Part shown: one piece after another, positions 1-6,932 of the stretch
How positions within the stretch are numbered: position 1 is the stretch's first letter
Layout of the letters: each line of letters starts with the position of its first letter
Assembly: GCA_029267445.1 (NCBI GenBank)
Contig: JAJUIU010000024.1
Coordinates: 1 to 45,245, forward strand
DNA length: 45,245 nt
Source: Rhodospirillaceae bacterium
Lineage (GTDB): Bacteria; Pseudomonadota; Alphaproteobacteria; Azospirillales; Azospirillaceae
Direction: 5' to 3'
Notes under the pieces: generated by a model
What the model was told of the DNA's origin: nothing
The model's database searches: none
The model's input: only the letters and a program-made list of their open reading frames with translations
Position numbers and translations under genes: made by a program

Positions 1-375
1 CGCCAGCAGGCGCGCCAGGGCCGCCATGTCGACCAGCCCGTCCGCGTCCACCGGCACGATCTCCGCGTTAGGGCGCACCTCCAGCACCGACGCGTGCTCC
101 GTGGCCGCGACCAGCACACGGGTCCGGTCCGTTCCGCGCAGGGCGAGGTTGTTCGCCTCCGTCCCGCCGCCGGTGAACACCACGTCGGCGGCATCGGCGC
201 CCGCCAGCGCCGCCACCGCGTCGCGCGCGTCCTCGACGATGCGGCGGGCGGCGCGGCCGAAGCCGTGCACCGACGAGGGATTGCCGATCAGGTCGAGCGC
301 CGACGAAAGCGCCGCCCTGGCCTCAGGCCGGAGCGGCGCCGTCGCGTTCCAGTCGAGATAGGGTCCCGCGGGCAT
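1..375 (-). CDS. Cysteine desulfurase (NifS/IscS-like), N-terminal part
   Basis: PLP-dependent class V aminotransferase that would take sulfur from L-cysteine for Fe-S cluster assembly. Only the first 125 residues lie in the window; the gene runs off the left edge, so the PLP lysine and the catalytic cysteine loop are not visible. The protein opens with YLDWNATAPLRPEA, the usual start of the family. TGGGTEANN (residues 68-76) and ATEHAS (91-96) are the family's cofactor-binding and substrate-side motifs. The ATG at 373-375 follows the iscR-like stop by 23 bases, so it is probably last in a cysE-iscR-desulfurase unit. Cys supply, Fe-S sensing and sulfur mobilisation are thus grouped. Whether it is IscS or a NifS-type paralogue cannot be decided from this fragment. 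Confidence 0.9.
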   Translation of the reverse strand, partial: MPAGPYLDWNATAPLRPEARAALSSALDLIGNPSSVHGFGRAARRIVEDARDAVAALAGADAADVVFTGGGTEANNLALRGTDRTRVLVAATEHASVLEVRPNAEIVPVDADGLVDMAALARLLA

Positions 376-398
376 CGGCCGTGGGCGGGTCGCCGGCC

Positions 399-869
399 TT
401 ACTCGGCCGCGACCGGCGCCCGGCGCGCGTCCTGCACGATCATCTGACCGGCCGACAGGATGCGGCGCTCGACGACGTCCGCCAGGGTGACGGAGCTCAG
501 GAACATGTGGATCTGGTTGCCCAGCTCCTCCCACAGGTCATGGGTCAGGCAGCGGGTCTTGTTCGCCCGGCAGCCGTTCGGGCTGTTGGCGGCGCAGCGC
601 GTGGTGCGGATCGGCTCGTCCACGGCCAGGATGATGTCGGAGATGCGCATCACGTCGGACGGATGGGCCAGCAGATAGCCGCCCCCCGGTCCGCGCACGC
701 TCTTCACCAGCCCGCCCTTGCGCAGCTTGGCGAACAGCTGCTCCAGGTACGACAGGGAGATCTCCTGCCGGTCGGCGATCTCGGCCAGGGCGACCGGGTG
801 GCCCTTGCTGTTCTTGGCGAGGTCGACCATCGCCATCACGGCGTACCGACCCTTCGTGCTCAGTCTCAC
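399..869 (-). CDS. iscR: Rrf2-family Fe-S transcriptional regulator, IscR-like
   Basis: Winged-helix Rrf2 repressor that senses Fe-S status and controls Fe-S biogenesis genes; 156 residues, normal for the family. The N-terminus RLSTKGRYAVMAMVDLA matches IscR. The reading frame is open further upstream, but GTG at 867-869 is chosen because GGAGGGGAAA sits directly before it and the family begins there. Three cysteines, C92, C100 and C107, form the cluster-binding loop, followed by LTHDLW with H110. The C-X7-C-X6-C spacing is like RirA, whereas E. coli IscR has C-X5-C-X5-C; the LTH motif is IscR-like. It lies 43 bases after cysE and 23 before the desulfurase, supporting control of sulfur/Fe-S supply. 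Confidence 0.9.
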   Translation of the reverse strand: MRLSTKGRYAVMAMVDLAKNSKGHPVALAEIADRQEISLSYLEQLFAKLRKGGLVKSVRGPGGGYLLAHPSDVMRISDIILAVDEPIRTTRCAANSPNGCRANKTRCLTHDLWEELGNQIHMFLSSVTLADVVERRILSAGQMIVQDARRAPVAAE

Positions 870-912
870 TTTCCCCTCCGTCCGTAAAGGTCGCGGCGCA
901 TGGCCGTCGGAC

Positions 913-1638
913 CTAGTAGCCCGCTCCTGTGCTTTTCTGGTTCCGGCTGTCGTCGCCGGTTCGATCGAGCGGCGGCAAGGCCTCGGCCTGCTGCCGTTCG
1001 AGTTCCTCCACACGCTGTTTCAACGCATGAACCTGATCGAGCAATCCCGACATGGCCCTCGCCACCGGATCCGGCAAGTCCCCGCAGGGTGTGCCGTATG
1101 CGAGAAAATCCTGGTTCAGCTGTTCCTTCGGCACGACCGGCTTGCCGGGGATGCCGACGATGGTCTGCCCCGGATTGACGTCGGCCACGACCACGGCGTT
1201 GGCGCCGACACGGGCGCCCTCGCCCACCGTGATGGCGCCCAGCACCTTGGCCCCGGCCCCGATGATGACGTTGTCGTGCACGGTCGGGTGGCGCTTGCCC
1301 TTGGCCAGCGAGGTGCCGCCCAGGGTCACCTGGTGGTACAGGTGGACGTTGTCGCCCACCTCCGCCGTCTCGCCGATCACCACACCCATGCCGTGGTCGA
1401 TGAAGAAGTGGCGCCCGATGCGCGCCGCCGGATGGATCTCGATCCCGGTCAGGAACCGGGCCAGGTGCGACACCCAGCGCGCCGCGAGCCGCCAGCCGCC
1501 GTTCCAAAGGGAATGCGCCAGCCGGTGCAGCAGCACCGCATGGAAGCCCGGATAGCAGAGCACCACTTCCAGGCGCGACCGTGCGGCCGGGTCCCGGGCG
1601 AGAACGGTGTCGATCTCTTCGCGAAGACGCTTGAACAC
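913..1638 (-). CDS. cysE: Serine O-acetyltransferase
   Basis: Cytosolic enzyme that acetylates L-serine with acetyl-CoA, the first step of cysteine synthesis; the product O-acetylserine is sulfhydrylated by CysK/CysM. The 241-residue protein is the short form: a brief helical N-terminal part, then left-handed beta-helix hexapeptide repeats from about residue 65 to 170. [14 protein letters not shown] contains the catalytic D81-H82 pair, and VTLGGT and [10 protein letters not shown] are typical of the repeat domain. The C-terminal tail from about 190 is predicted helical ([19 protein letters not shown]) and is where CysE usually binds CysK, though the classic terminal Ile is absent. It is the first gene of the leftward unit with iscR and the desulfurase and has a good upstream sigma-70-type promoter. 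Confidence 0.95.
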   Translation of the reverse strand: MFKRLREEIDTVLARDPAARSRLEVVLCYPGFHAVLLHRLAHSLWNGGWRLAARWVSHLARFLTGIEIHPAARIGRHFFIDHGMGVVIGETAEVGDNVHLYHQVTLGGTSLAKGKRHPTVHDNVIIGAGAKVLGAITVGEGARVGANAVVVADVNPGQTIVGIPGKPVVPKEQLNQDFLAYGTPCGDLPDPVARAMSGLLDQVHALKQRVEELERQQAEALPPLDRTGDDSRNQKSTGAGY

Positions 1639-1743
1639 TGAGCCTCTCGCCGTGGTATATTCCGCGCCCGTTTCGGCCCGCCCCCGATTGGGGTCAACCG
1701 CTCGACATCGGCACCTATGGTTGGAAAGACCATGGAACGCCTA

Positions 1744-1779
1744 TGGGAGCGATATAGAATGCCCCACCTACATGGTCAA
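1744..1779 (-). promoter_or_regulatory. Sigma-70-type promoter for cysE-iscR-desulfurase
   Basis: On the minus strand TTGACC (1774-1779) and TATATC (1751-1756) are separated by exactly 17 bases, a near-consensus housekeeping promoter. Transcription would start near 1744 and leave a leader of about 105 bases before cysE. The leader holds a short dyad (GACCCCAATCGGGG) and is otherwise unassigned. I found no clear IscR/RirA box by eye. Confidence 0.6.
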
Positions 1780-1885
1780 GAATTGCCCCCGACGGATATT
1801 TTTCGGTGCCATGTCCGGCGCCCACGCCTGTTCGGGGTATGGCGCGACCGGCCGAGAGACAGCCATTTTCTGGGACCGCTGACGG

Positions 1886-2548
1886 ATGCCTGACGTGATC
1901 ATCAACGGGCCGGCTGGACGGCTCGAAGGGCGCTACTCGCACAGCAAGGTGCCGAACGCGCCCGTCGCCCTCCTGCTGCACCCCCATCCGCAGCACGGCG
2001 GGACGATGAACAACAAGATCGTCTACACGCTGTTTCACGCCTTCGTCCGGCGCGGCTTCTCGGCGCTGCGCTTCAACTTCCGGGGCGTGGGCCGCAGCCA
2101 GGGCGCCTACGACCGGGGGGAGGGGGAGCTGTCCGACGCCGCCTCGGCGCTGGACTGGCTGCAGACCTACAATCCCAACGCCCAGTCCTGCTGGATCGGC
2201 GGCTTCTCCTTCGGCGCCTGGATCGGCATGCAGCTTCTGATGCGCCGGCCGGAGATCGACGGCTTCATCAGCATCGCCCCGCCCGCCAACATGTTCGATT
2301 TCAGCTTCCTCGCCCCCTGCCCGGCCTCCGGCCTGATCGTGCATGGCGACAAGGACGAGATCGTGCCGGAGGCGGCGGTGACGAAGCTCGTCAACAAGCT
2401 GTCCCACCAGCGCGACATCAAGATCGATTTCCGCAAGGTCGCCGGCGCCAACCACTTCTTCGTGAACCAGTCCGAAGAGCTGGGGCTGATCGTGGACGAC
2501 TACCTCAACACCTCGCTGGGCAACCGCGTCGCCCAGGTGGCGGAGTAG
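1886..2548 (+). CDS. Alpha/beta hydrolase of the dienelactone hydrolase-like superfamily
   Basis: 220-residue soluble hydrolase with the complete alpha/beta-hydrolase layout. HPHPQHGGTM (residues 32-41) forms the oxyanion region. GGFSFGAWIG places the nucleophile at S108 in a GxSxG elbow. HGDKDEIV gives the acid, D155 or D157, and GANHFF gives the catalytic histidine H190. This subgroup is widespread in Proteobacteria and usually annotated only as alpha/beta hydrolase; the substrate is unknown. ATG at 1886 is preceded by a weak ribosome site. It is divergent from cysE and converges with anmK, with 10 bases between the stops, so it is probably monocistronic. An esterase or thioesterase role is likely but unproven. 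Confidence 0.85.
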   Translation: MPDVIINGPAGRLEGRYSHSKVPNAPVALLLHPHPQHGGTMNNKIVYTLFHAFVRRGFSALRFNFRGVGRSQGAYDRGEGELSDAASALDWLQTYNPNAQSCWIGGFSFGAWIGMQLLMRRPEIDGFISIAPPANMFDFSFLAPCPASGLIVHGDKDEIVPEAAVTKLVNKLSHQRDIKIDFRKVAGANHFFVNQSEELGLIVDDYLNTSLGNRVAQVAE

Positions 2549-2558
2549 CGGGGCGGAC

Positions 2559-3641
2559 TCAGTCCTGACGGGGGTGGAACCGCCCGCCCCGCTGGGGTGC
2601 CGGCACGCCCGTCGTGCCGGGCAGCGACAGCGGCAGCCCCAGGCGCGACCGGACGGCGAGGTACGCGAAGGCCTGCGCCTCCAGCGCATCGCCGTCCCAG
2701 CCCACCGCCTCGACCGGCTCCACCGGCACCCGCAGCCGGGCGGCCAGCCTCTCCATCAGCGTCGCGTTCAGCCGCCCGCCGCCGGTGACGAGCCAGCGCA
2801 CCGGCGCCTCCGGCAGGTGCGGCAGGGCCGCCTCGACGGAGGCCGCCGTGAATTCCGTCAGGGTGGCGGCCCCGTCCGCCGCCGACAGCCCGTCGACGAT
2901 CCGGGCGTTCCAGGCGTCGCGGTCCAGGGATTTCGGCGGCCGTTCGGCGAAGAACGGGTTCTGCATCAGCCGTGACAGGCCCGGGCCATCGACCCGCCCC
3001 TCCGCCGCCAGTTGCCCCTCGGCGTCGAACCCCGCCCCGGTGTGCTTGAGGACCCAGTCGTCGATCAGGGCGTTGCCCGGCCCCGTGTCGAAGGCCAGCA
3101 CCTCGTCCCCGCCCCGCCCCAGCCAGGTGACGTTCGCCACCCCGCCGATGTTCAGCACCGCCAGCGGGCGCTCCAGCCCCGCCGCAAGCGCCCGGTGGAA
3201 CAGTGGCACCAGTGGGGCTCCCTGCCCGCCGGCCGCCACATCCGCCGTCCGGAAGTCGTTCACCACCGGGATGCCCGTCGCCGCCGCCAGCCGCGCGCCG
3301 TCGCCGATCTGCCAGGTCCGCCGCTCCTCGGGCGCGTGCAGGATCGTGTGGCCGTGGAAGCCGATCAGGTCGACCTCGTCCGGCCCCAGCGCCGCCAGCC
3401 GCAGGAAATGCCGCACCACCTCGGCATGCCGGTCGGTCAGCTCGGCCTCCACCGGCGGGATGTCGCCCCGCCCGCCCAGCACGGCGCGCAGCCGCTCGCG
3501 GAAGGCGGGCTCGTAGGGCAGCGTCAGGAACGGACCGGTCTCGACCCAGTCGGCCCCGTCGGTGCGGACGAGCGCGCAGTCGATCCCGTCCATGGACGTG
3601 CCGCTCATCAGCCCGATCGCCGTGAAGACCTTGCGCTCCAT
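2559..3641 (-). CDS. anmK: Anhydro-N-acetylmuramic acid kinase
   Basis: Phosphorylates and opens 1,6-anhydro-MurNAc released from peptidoglycan by lytic transglycosylases, giving MurNAc-6-phosphate for cell-wall recycling; cytosolic. The 360-residue length fits the family. IGLMSGTSMDGID (residues 9-21) is the hallmark ATP-binding start, and FDTGPGN contains the catalytic aspartate. Other ASKHA-fold motifs are GFHGHT, NIGGVAN and TGGGRLN. The frame is open far upstream on this strand because of base composition; ATG at 3639-3641 puts the first motif where the family has it. A start 18 bases further upstream (MGRATG) is also possible. Two lytic transglycosylase genes elsewhere in the window would feed this pathway. 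Confidence 0.95.
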   Translation of the reverse strand: MERKVFTAIGLMSGTSMDGIDCALVRTDGADWVETGPFLTLPYEPAFRERLRAVLGGRGDIPPVEAELTDRHAEVVRHFLRLAALGPDEVDLIGFHGHTILHAPEERRTWQIGDGARLAAATGIPVVNDFRTADVAAGGQGAPLVPLFHRALAAGLERPLAVLNIGGVANVTWLGRGGDEVLAFDTGPGNALIDDWVLKHTGAGFDAEGQLAAEGRVDGPGLSRLMQNPFFAERPPKSLDRDAWNARIVDGLSAADGAATLTEFTAASVEAALPHLPEAPVRWLVTGGGRLNATLMERLAARLRVPVEPVEAVGWDGDALEAQAFAYLAVRSRLGLPLSLPGTTGVPAPQRGGRFHPRQD

Positions 3642-3722
3642 GCCTGTCGCCCGCCCCATCGCCCGCCCTGCCGCCACCGTGCCGATCTTGCACGCGCGGC
3701 CGGGCTGTGCCAGGGAAAACGG

Positions 3723-4394
3723 ATGGCTCCGCCCGCGACCTCCGCCGCCGAAGACGATCTGCCGCCGCTCGACCGGACGGGGGAGGCCGCGCGGGACGCG
3801 ATGGTCTCGGATTTCCTCGCGGGCCTGGACCCGAAGGAGACGGCCCGGCGCCTGATCGCCGAACTGGAGGCGGAGGTGGCGCGCCTGGAATCCGCCGCAC
3901 CGCCGCCCAAGCCGCTGGCCTGCAAGGCCGGCTGCGCCTGGTGCTGCCACCAGGGCGTGGACGTCACCTTGCCGGAGGCGAGCCTGATCGCGGCCTGGCT
4001 GGACAAGTCGGTTCCCCCGGCGGAGCGGCGCCGGCTGGTCGCGGCCGTGCGGGACGTGGCCGCCCGTTCCAGAGGGCTGACCCCGGTGGAGCGTCAGCGC
4101 GCCGCGATCCCCTGCGCCTTCCTGAAGGCGGACGGCGCCTGCGGGATCTACGCCGTGCGCCCGCTGCTCTGCCGGGCGGCCCTCGCCACCGACGCGGAGC
4201 GCTGCCGCCGGGCCTTCGTGGGCGGCGAGCCCGGGACGGAGGAGACTTGGCGGGAGCCCGCCGCCCATGCCAAGCAGCTGGTGCTGGGCACCGCCGCCGG
4301 TTACCGGCTTGCCACCGGCAGCCGGGGGGTTTACGAGCTTCACGCGCTGCTGGCGGCCGTCTTCGACAAGGTGGACGGTGCCGCCGGCGCCTGA
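3723..4394 (+). CDS. YkgJ-family cysteine-cluster protein
   Basis: 223-residue protein whose hallmark is a cysteine cluster thought to bind zinc or an Fe-S centre. Eight cysteines are placed as in the family: C67, C71, C74 and C75 (CKAGCAWCC), then C131 (IPCAFL), C140 (GACGIYAVRP), C150 (LLCR) and C161. The N-terminal 60 residues are charged and helical. Biochemical function is not known for most members; a few relatives methylate flagellin lysines, but nothing here points to that role. ATG at 3723 follows AGGGAAAACGG. It diverges from anmK with 81 bases between and is followed after 27 bases by tyrS, so the two may be cotranscribed. Confidence 0.85.
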   Translation: MAPPATSAAEDDLPPLDRTGEAARDAMVSDFLAGLDPKETARRLIAELEAEVARLESAAPPPKPLACKAGCAWCCHQGVDVTLPEASLIAAWLDKSVPPAERRRLVAAVRDVAARSRGLTPVERQRAAIPCAFLKADGACGIYAVRPLLCRAALATDAERCRRAFVGGEPGTEETWREPAAHAKQLVLGTAAGYRLATGSRGVYELHALLAAVFDKVDGAAGA

Positions 4395-4421
4395 GCCGCC
4401 CGCCTGTCCAGGAGTGAGAAG

Positions 4422-5693
4422 ATGTCCGCCCCGTCCATCCCCGCCTCGGTGAAGTCCGACTTCCTGCGCGTGATGGCGGAGCGCGGCTACTTCCACCAGT
4501 GCACCGACCTGGAGGCGCTGGACGCCAAGCTCCGCCAGGGGCCGGTGACCGGCTACATCGGCTTCGACGCCACGGCCGACAGCCTGCATGTCGGCTCGCT
4601 CATCCAGATCATGATCCTGCGCCGGCTCCAGCAGACGGGGAACCGCCCGATCGCGCTGATGGGCGGCGGCACCACCAAGATCGGCGACCCGACCTTCAAG
4701 GACGAGGCGCGGCCCCTGCTGTCTGACGGGACGATCCGCACCAACATCGCTGGCATCCTGAAGCCGTTCGAACGGCTGATGCGCTTCGGCGACGGCCCGA
4801 CCGACGCCATCATGGTCAACAACGGCGACTGGCTGGACCGGCTGGAATACATCCCCTTCCTCAGGGATGTCGGCCGGCACTTCACCATCAACCGGATGCT
4901 GACCTTCGACTCCGTCAGGCTCCGGCTCGACCGGGAGCAGCCGCTGACCTTCCTGGAGTTCAACTACATGATCCTCCAGGCCTACGACTTCGTGGAGCTG
5001 AACCGCCGCTTCGGCTGCGTGCTCCAGTGCGGCGGCAGCGACCAGTGGGGCAACATCGTCAACGGCGTGGACCTCGGCCGCCGCATCGCGGAGGCGGAGC
5101 TGTTCGGCCTCACCTCCCCGCTGCTGACCACCGCCTCCGGCGCCAAGATGGGCAAGACCGCGCAGGGGGCCGTCTGGCTGAACCCGGAGCGCCTGTCGGA
5201 CTGGGACTTCTGGCAGTACTGGCGCAACACCGAGGATGCCGACGTCGGCCGCTTCCTGAAGCTCTTCACCGATCTGCCGCTGGACGAGATCGCCCGGCTG
5301 GAGGCGCTCCAGGGGGCGGAGGTCAACGAGGCCAAGAAGATCCTGGCGACCGAGGTGACCCGCCTCGTGCGCGGGCCGGAGGCGGCGGAGGCGGCGGCGG
5401 AGACCGCCCGCCGCACCTTCGAGCAGGGCGCGCTGTCCGAAGGGCTGCCGACGCTGGAGGTCGCGGCCGAGGAGCTGGCGGCCGGCATCCCGCTCTACGC
5501 CCTGCTCGCCCGCACCGGTCTCGCCGCCTCCAACGGGGAGGCGCGGCGCCTCATCAAGCAGGGCGGTGCCAAGGTCAACGACGCCGCCGTGACGGACGAG
5601 GCGGCCAAGGTCGGCACGGCCGACCTGACGCCTGACGGGGCGGTGAAGCTGACGGCGGGCAAGAAGCGCCACGCGCTGATCAAGGTCGCCTGA
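4422..5693 (+). CDS. tyrS: Tyrosyl-tRNA synthetase
   Basis: Class I aminoacyl-tRNA synthetase charging tRNA-Tyr; essential and cytosolic. 423 residues, the normal bacterial TyrRS length. The HIGH-like motif is HVGS (residues 56-59) in [13 protein letters not shown], and the KMSKS-like loop is KMGKT near residue 240. The C-terminal 70 residues form an S4 RNA-binding domain ([18 protein letters not shown]). The start is fixed by AGGAGTGAGAAG ahead of ATG 4422. A long-looped GC-rich dyad lies just after the stop (arms 5702-5710 and 5737-5745) but has no T-run, so I do not call it a terminator. Confidence 0.97.
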   Translation: MSAPSIPASVKSDFLRVMAERGYFHQCTDLEALDAKLRQGPVTGYIGFDATADSLHVGSLIQIMILRRLQQTGNRPIALMGGGTTKIGDPTFKDEARPLLSDGTIRTNIAGILKPFERLMRFGDGPTDAIMVNNGDWLDRLEYIPFLRDVGRHFTINRMLTFDSVRLRLDREQPLTFLEFNYMILQAYDFVELNRRFGCVLQCGGSDQWGNIVNGVDLGRRIAEAELFGLTSPLLTTASGAKMGKTAQGAVWLNPERLSDWDFWQYWRNTEDADVGRFLKLFTDLPLDEIARLEALQGAEVNEAKKILATEVTRLVRGPEAAEAAAETARRTFEQGALSEGLPTLEVAAEELAAGIPLYALLARTGLAASNGEARRLIKQGGAKVNDAAVTDEAAKVGTADLTPDGAVKLTAGKKRHALIKVA

Positions 5694-5944
5694 GGACGGG
5701 CGGCGGGAGGGGGGCTGCGGTCCGCGCCGCCGTCCGCCTCCCGCCACACGCATGCCAGCCACGAGCGTGGTGGGCGGCGAAAGACCCGATAGTCGTTGCG
5801 GGAATTTCAATATCCGCGTAATCATCAAGGCATCGAACCTACTGACGGCCGAATGCTCTCAGCCTTTCGGGGCTGGCACGTTTCCTGAAGTGATTTGATA
5901 CGACTGGCAACATCGCCAGGAACAACTCCCTGAGGGAACCAGAC

Positions 5945-6154
5945 ATGACCATCGGTACCGTGAAGTTCTTCAATTCGACCAAGGGCTTCGGCTTCATTCA
6001 GCCGGAGGACGGCTCGGCCGACGTTTTCGTCCACATCTCCGCCGTCGAGCGCGCCGGGATGAGCACGCTGAACGAGGGCCAGCGGGTCTCGTTCGACGCC
6101 GTCATGGACCCCCGCAAGGGGAAGAGCGCCGCTGAGAACCTGCGCGCCGCCTGA
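5945..6154 (+). CDS. Cold-shock domain protein
   Basis: 69-residue single cold-shock domain protein that binds single-stranded RNA/DNA and melts RNA structure. RNP1 is KGFGFI (residues 13-18) and RNP2 is VFVHISA (27-33). The strong ribosome site GAGGGAACCAGAC precedes ATG 5945. The 251-base space from tyrS is long for this tight genome, and its second half is relatively AT-rich with a short hairpin (CAGCC/GGCTG near 5860). This fits a structured cold-shock-type leader, although cold induction cannot be read from sequence. A textbook terminator follows the gene, so it is transcribed alone. Confidence 0.93.
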   Translation: MTIGTVKFFNSTKGFGFIQPEDGSADVFVHISAVERAGMSTLNEGQRVSFDAVMDPRKGKSAAENLRAA

Positions 6155-6189
6155 TCGGCACGAAAGCCGCTTTTCGGAGCTGGCTGGAT

Positions 6190-6214
6190 GGGGCGGCTTC
6201 GGCCGCCCCTTTTC
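6190..6214 (+). terminator. Rho-independent terminator after the cold-shock gene
   Basis: A perfect 8-bp stem GGGGCGGC/GCCGCCCC closed by a TTCG tetraloop (6190-6209) is followed by TTTTC. It lies 35 bases after the cold-shock stop codon. Confidence 0.88.
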
Positions 6215-6267
6215 GTTTCCGGCTCCGGCCTCTCCGGATCCGTGACAGGACCCTGGGGGGACCCCGC

Positions 6268-6462
6268 ATGCAGACGCACAAATTCGCCATCGGTCAGAAG
6301 CTGTCCTTCAGCCCCGGCCGGTTCGAGCATGAACGGACGCCCAGCCTGTTCGAGGTCACCCGCCTCCTTCCGGCCGAGGGGACCGACCTGCAGTACCGGG
6401 TCAAGAACATGAGCAGCGGCCAGGAACGCGTCGTGCGCGAAAGCCAGCTCAACTCCAAATGA
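6268..6462 (+). CDS. Small conserved-type hypothetical protein, 64 aa
   Basis: I do not recognise a named family. The 64-residue protein is soluble and basic, with a predicted beta-rich core (KFAIGQKLSFSPGRFEHERT, then FEVTRLLPAE and YRVKNMSSGQERVVRESQL). This layout resembles small alphaproteobacterial hypothetical proteins with an SH3-like barrel, but that is only an impression. ATG 6268 follows CCTGGGGGGACC. It sits between the cold-shock terminator and the DUF6481-like gene, 52 bases upstream of that gene's TTG start. The two small genes probably form one transcript. Confidence 0.75.
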   Translation: MQTHKFAIGQKLSFSPGRFEHERTPSLFEVTRLLPAEGTDLQYRVKNMSSGQERVVRESQLNSK

Positions 6463-6514
6463 AACGATACGCGGCGGCGGAGCGGCGCTCCGGCACGCCG
6501 GGAGACGGCCAGAC

Positions 6515-6877
6515 TTGAAGAACGCACCGAACTCCAGCTTCAACGACCGCCTGCAGGCCGCGAACCGGGCCCGCCAGGCGGTGAAGGAGCGGATCAGCGC
6601 CCTGCCCCGCACCGACGAGGAGACGCTCCGCGCCCGTGAGGCGGAGCGTCAGGCCCGCCGTGCCGAACGGGACGCGCAGGCCGCCGCCCGCCGTGAGGCC
6701 GCCGAAACGGCCAAGCGCGCCGAGGCGGCCCGCCTGGAGGCGGAACGGCAGGCCGCAGAGGCCGCCAGGATCGCGGAGACCGCCGAGAAGGCTGAGCGCG
6801 CCCGCGCCCTGGAGGCCGAGCAGAAGGCCGCCCGCGACGCCCGCTACGCGGCCCGCAAGGCCCGCGCCAGGGGCTGA
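6515..6877 (+). CDS. DUF6481-like charged coiled-coil protein
   Basis: 120-residue, Ala/Arg/Glu-rich protein that is almost entirely predicted helix. The N-terminus (SSFNDRLQAANRARQAV) resembles what I know as DUF6481, found in Alphaproteobacteria; no function is established. Residues 40-118 are heptad-like runs of A, R and E (EAERQARRAERDAQAAARRE), consistent with a long single helix or coiled coil. The initiation codon is TTG at 6515, the only start in frame, preceded by GGGAGACGGCCAGAC. The gene end overlaps a 15-bp tandem repeat that contains the stop codon. Low-complexity composition means any homology claim needs checking. Confidence 0.75.
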   Translation: MKNAPNSSFNDRLQAANRARQAVKERISALPRTDEETLRAREAERQARRAERDAQAAARREAAETAKRAEAARLEAERQAAEAARIAETAEKAERARALEAEQKAARDARYAARKARARG

Positions 6878-6908
6878 ACGGCGAAGGGCTTAACGGCGAG
6901 GGGCTGAC
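6871..6908. repeat. 15-bp tandem repeat, about 2.5 copies, over a stop codon
   Basis: GGGCTGAACGGCGAA (6871-6885) is followed by GGGCTTAACGGCGAG (6886-6900) and a partial GGGCTGAC (6901-6908). The first copy carries the DUF6481-like stop TGA and the later copies again carry TAA and TGA. It fills the short space between two convergent genes. Confidence 0.85.
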
Positions 6909-6932
6909 CCGGCCGTTCAGGCCCGTCCCATC

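Noticed and set aside
1639-1743. Riboswitch in the cysE leader
   Set aside because: The leader is about 105 bases, but I could not match it to a known SAM or other riboswitch fold; only one short dyad is visible.
5702-5745. Terminator after tyrS
   Set aside because: Nine-bp arms exist, but the loop is 26 bases and no T-run follows.
2559-5828. A 1089-codon leftward open frame across anmK and antisense to tyrS
   Set aside because: Only the anmK part has family motifs; the rest is antisense to tyrS and the YkgJ-type gene, with composition typical of shadow frames in GC-rich DNA.
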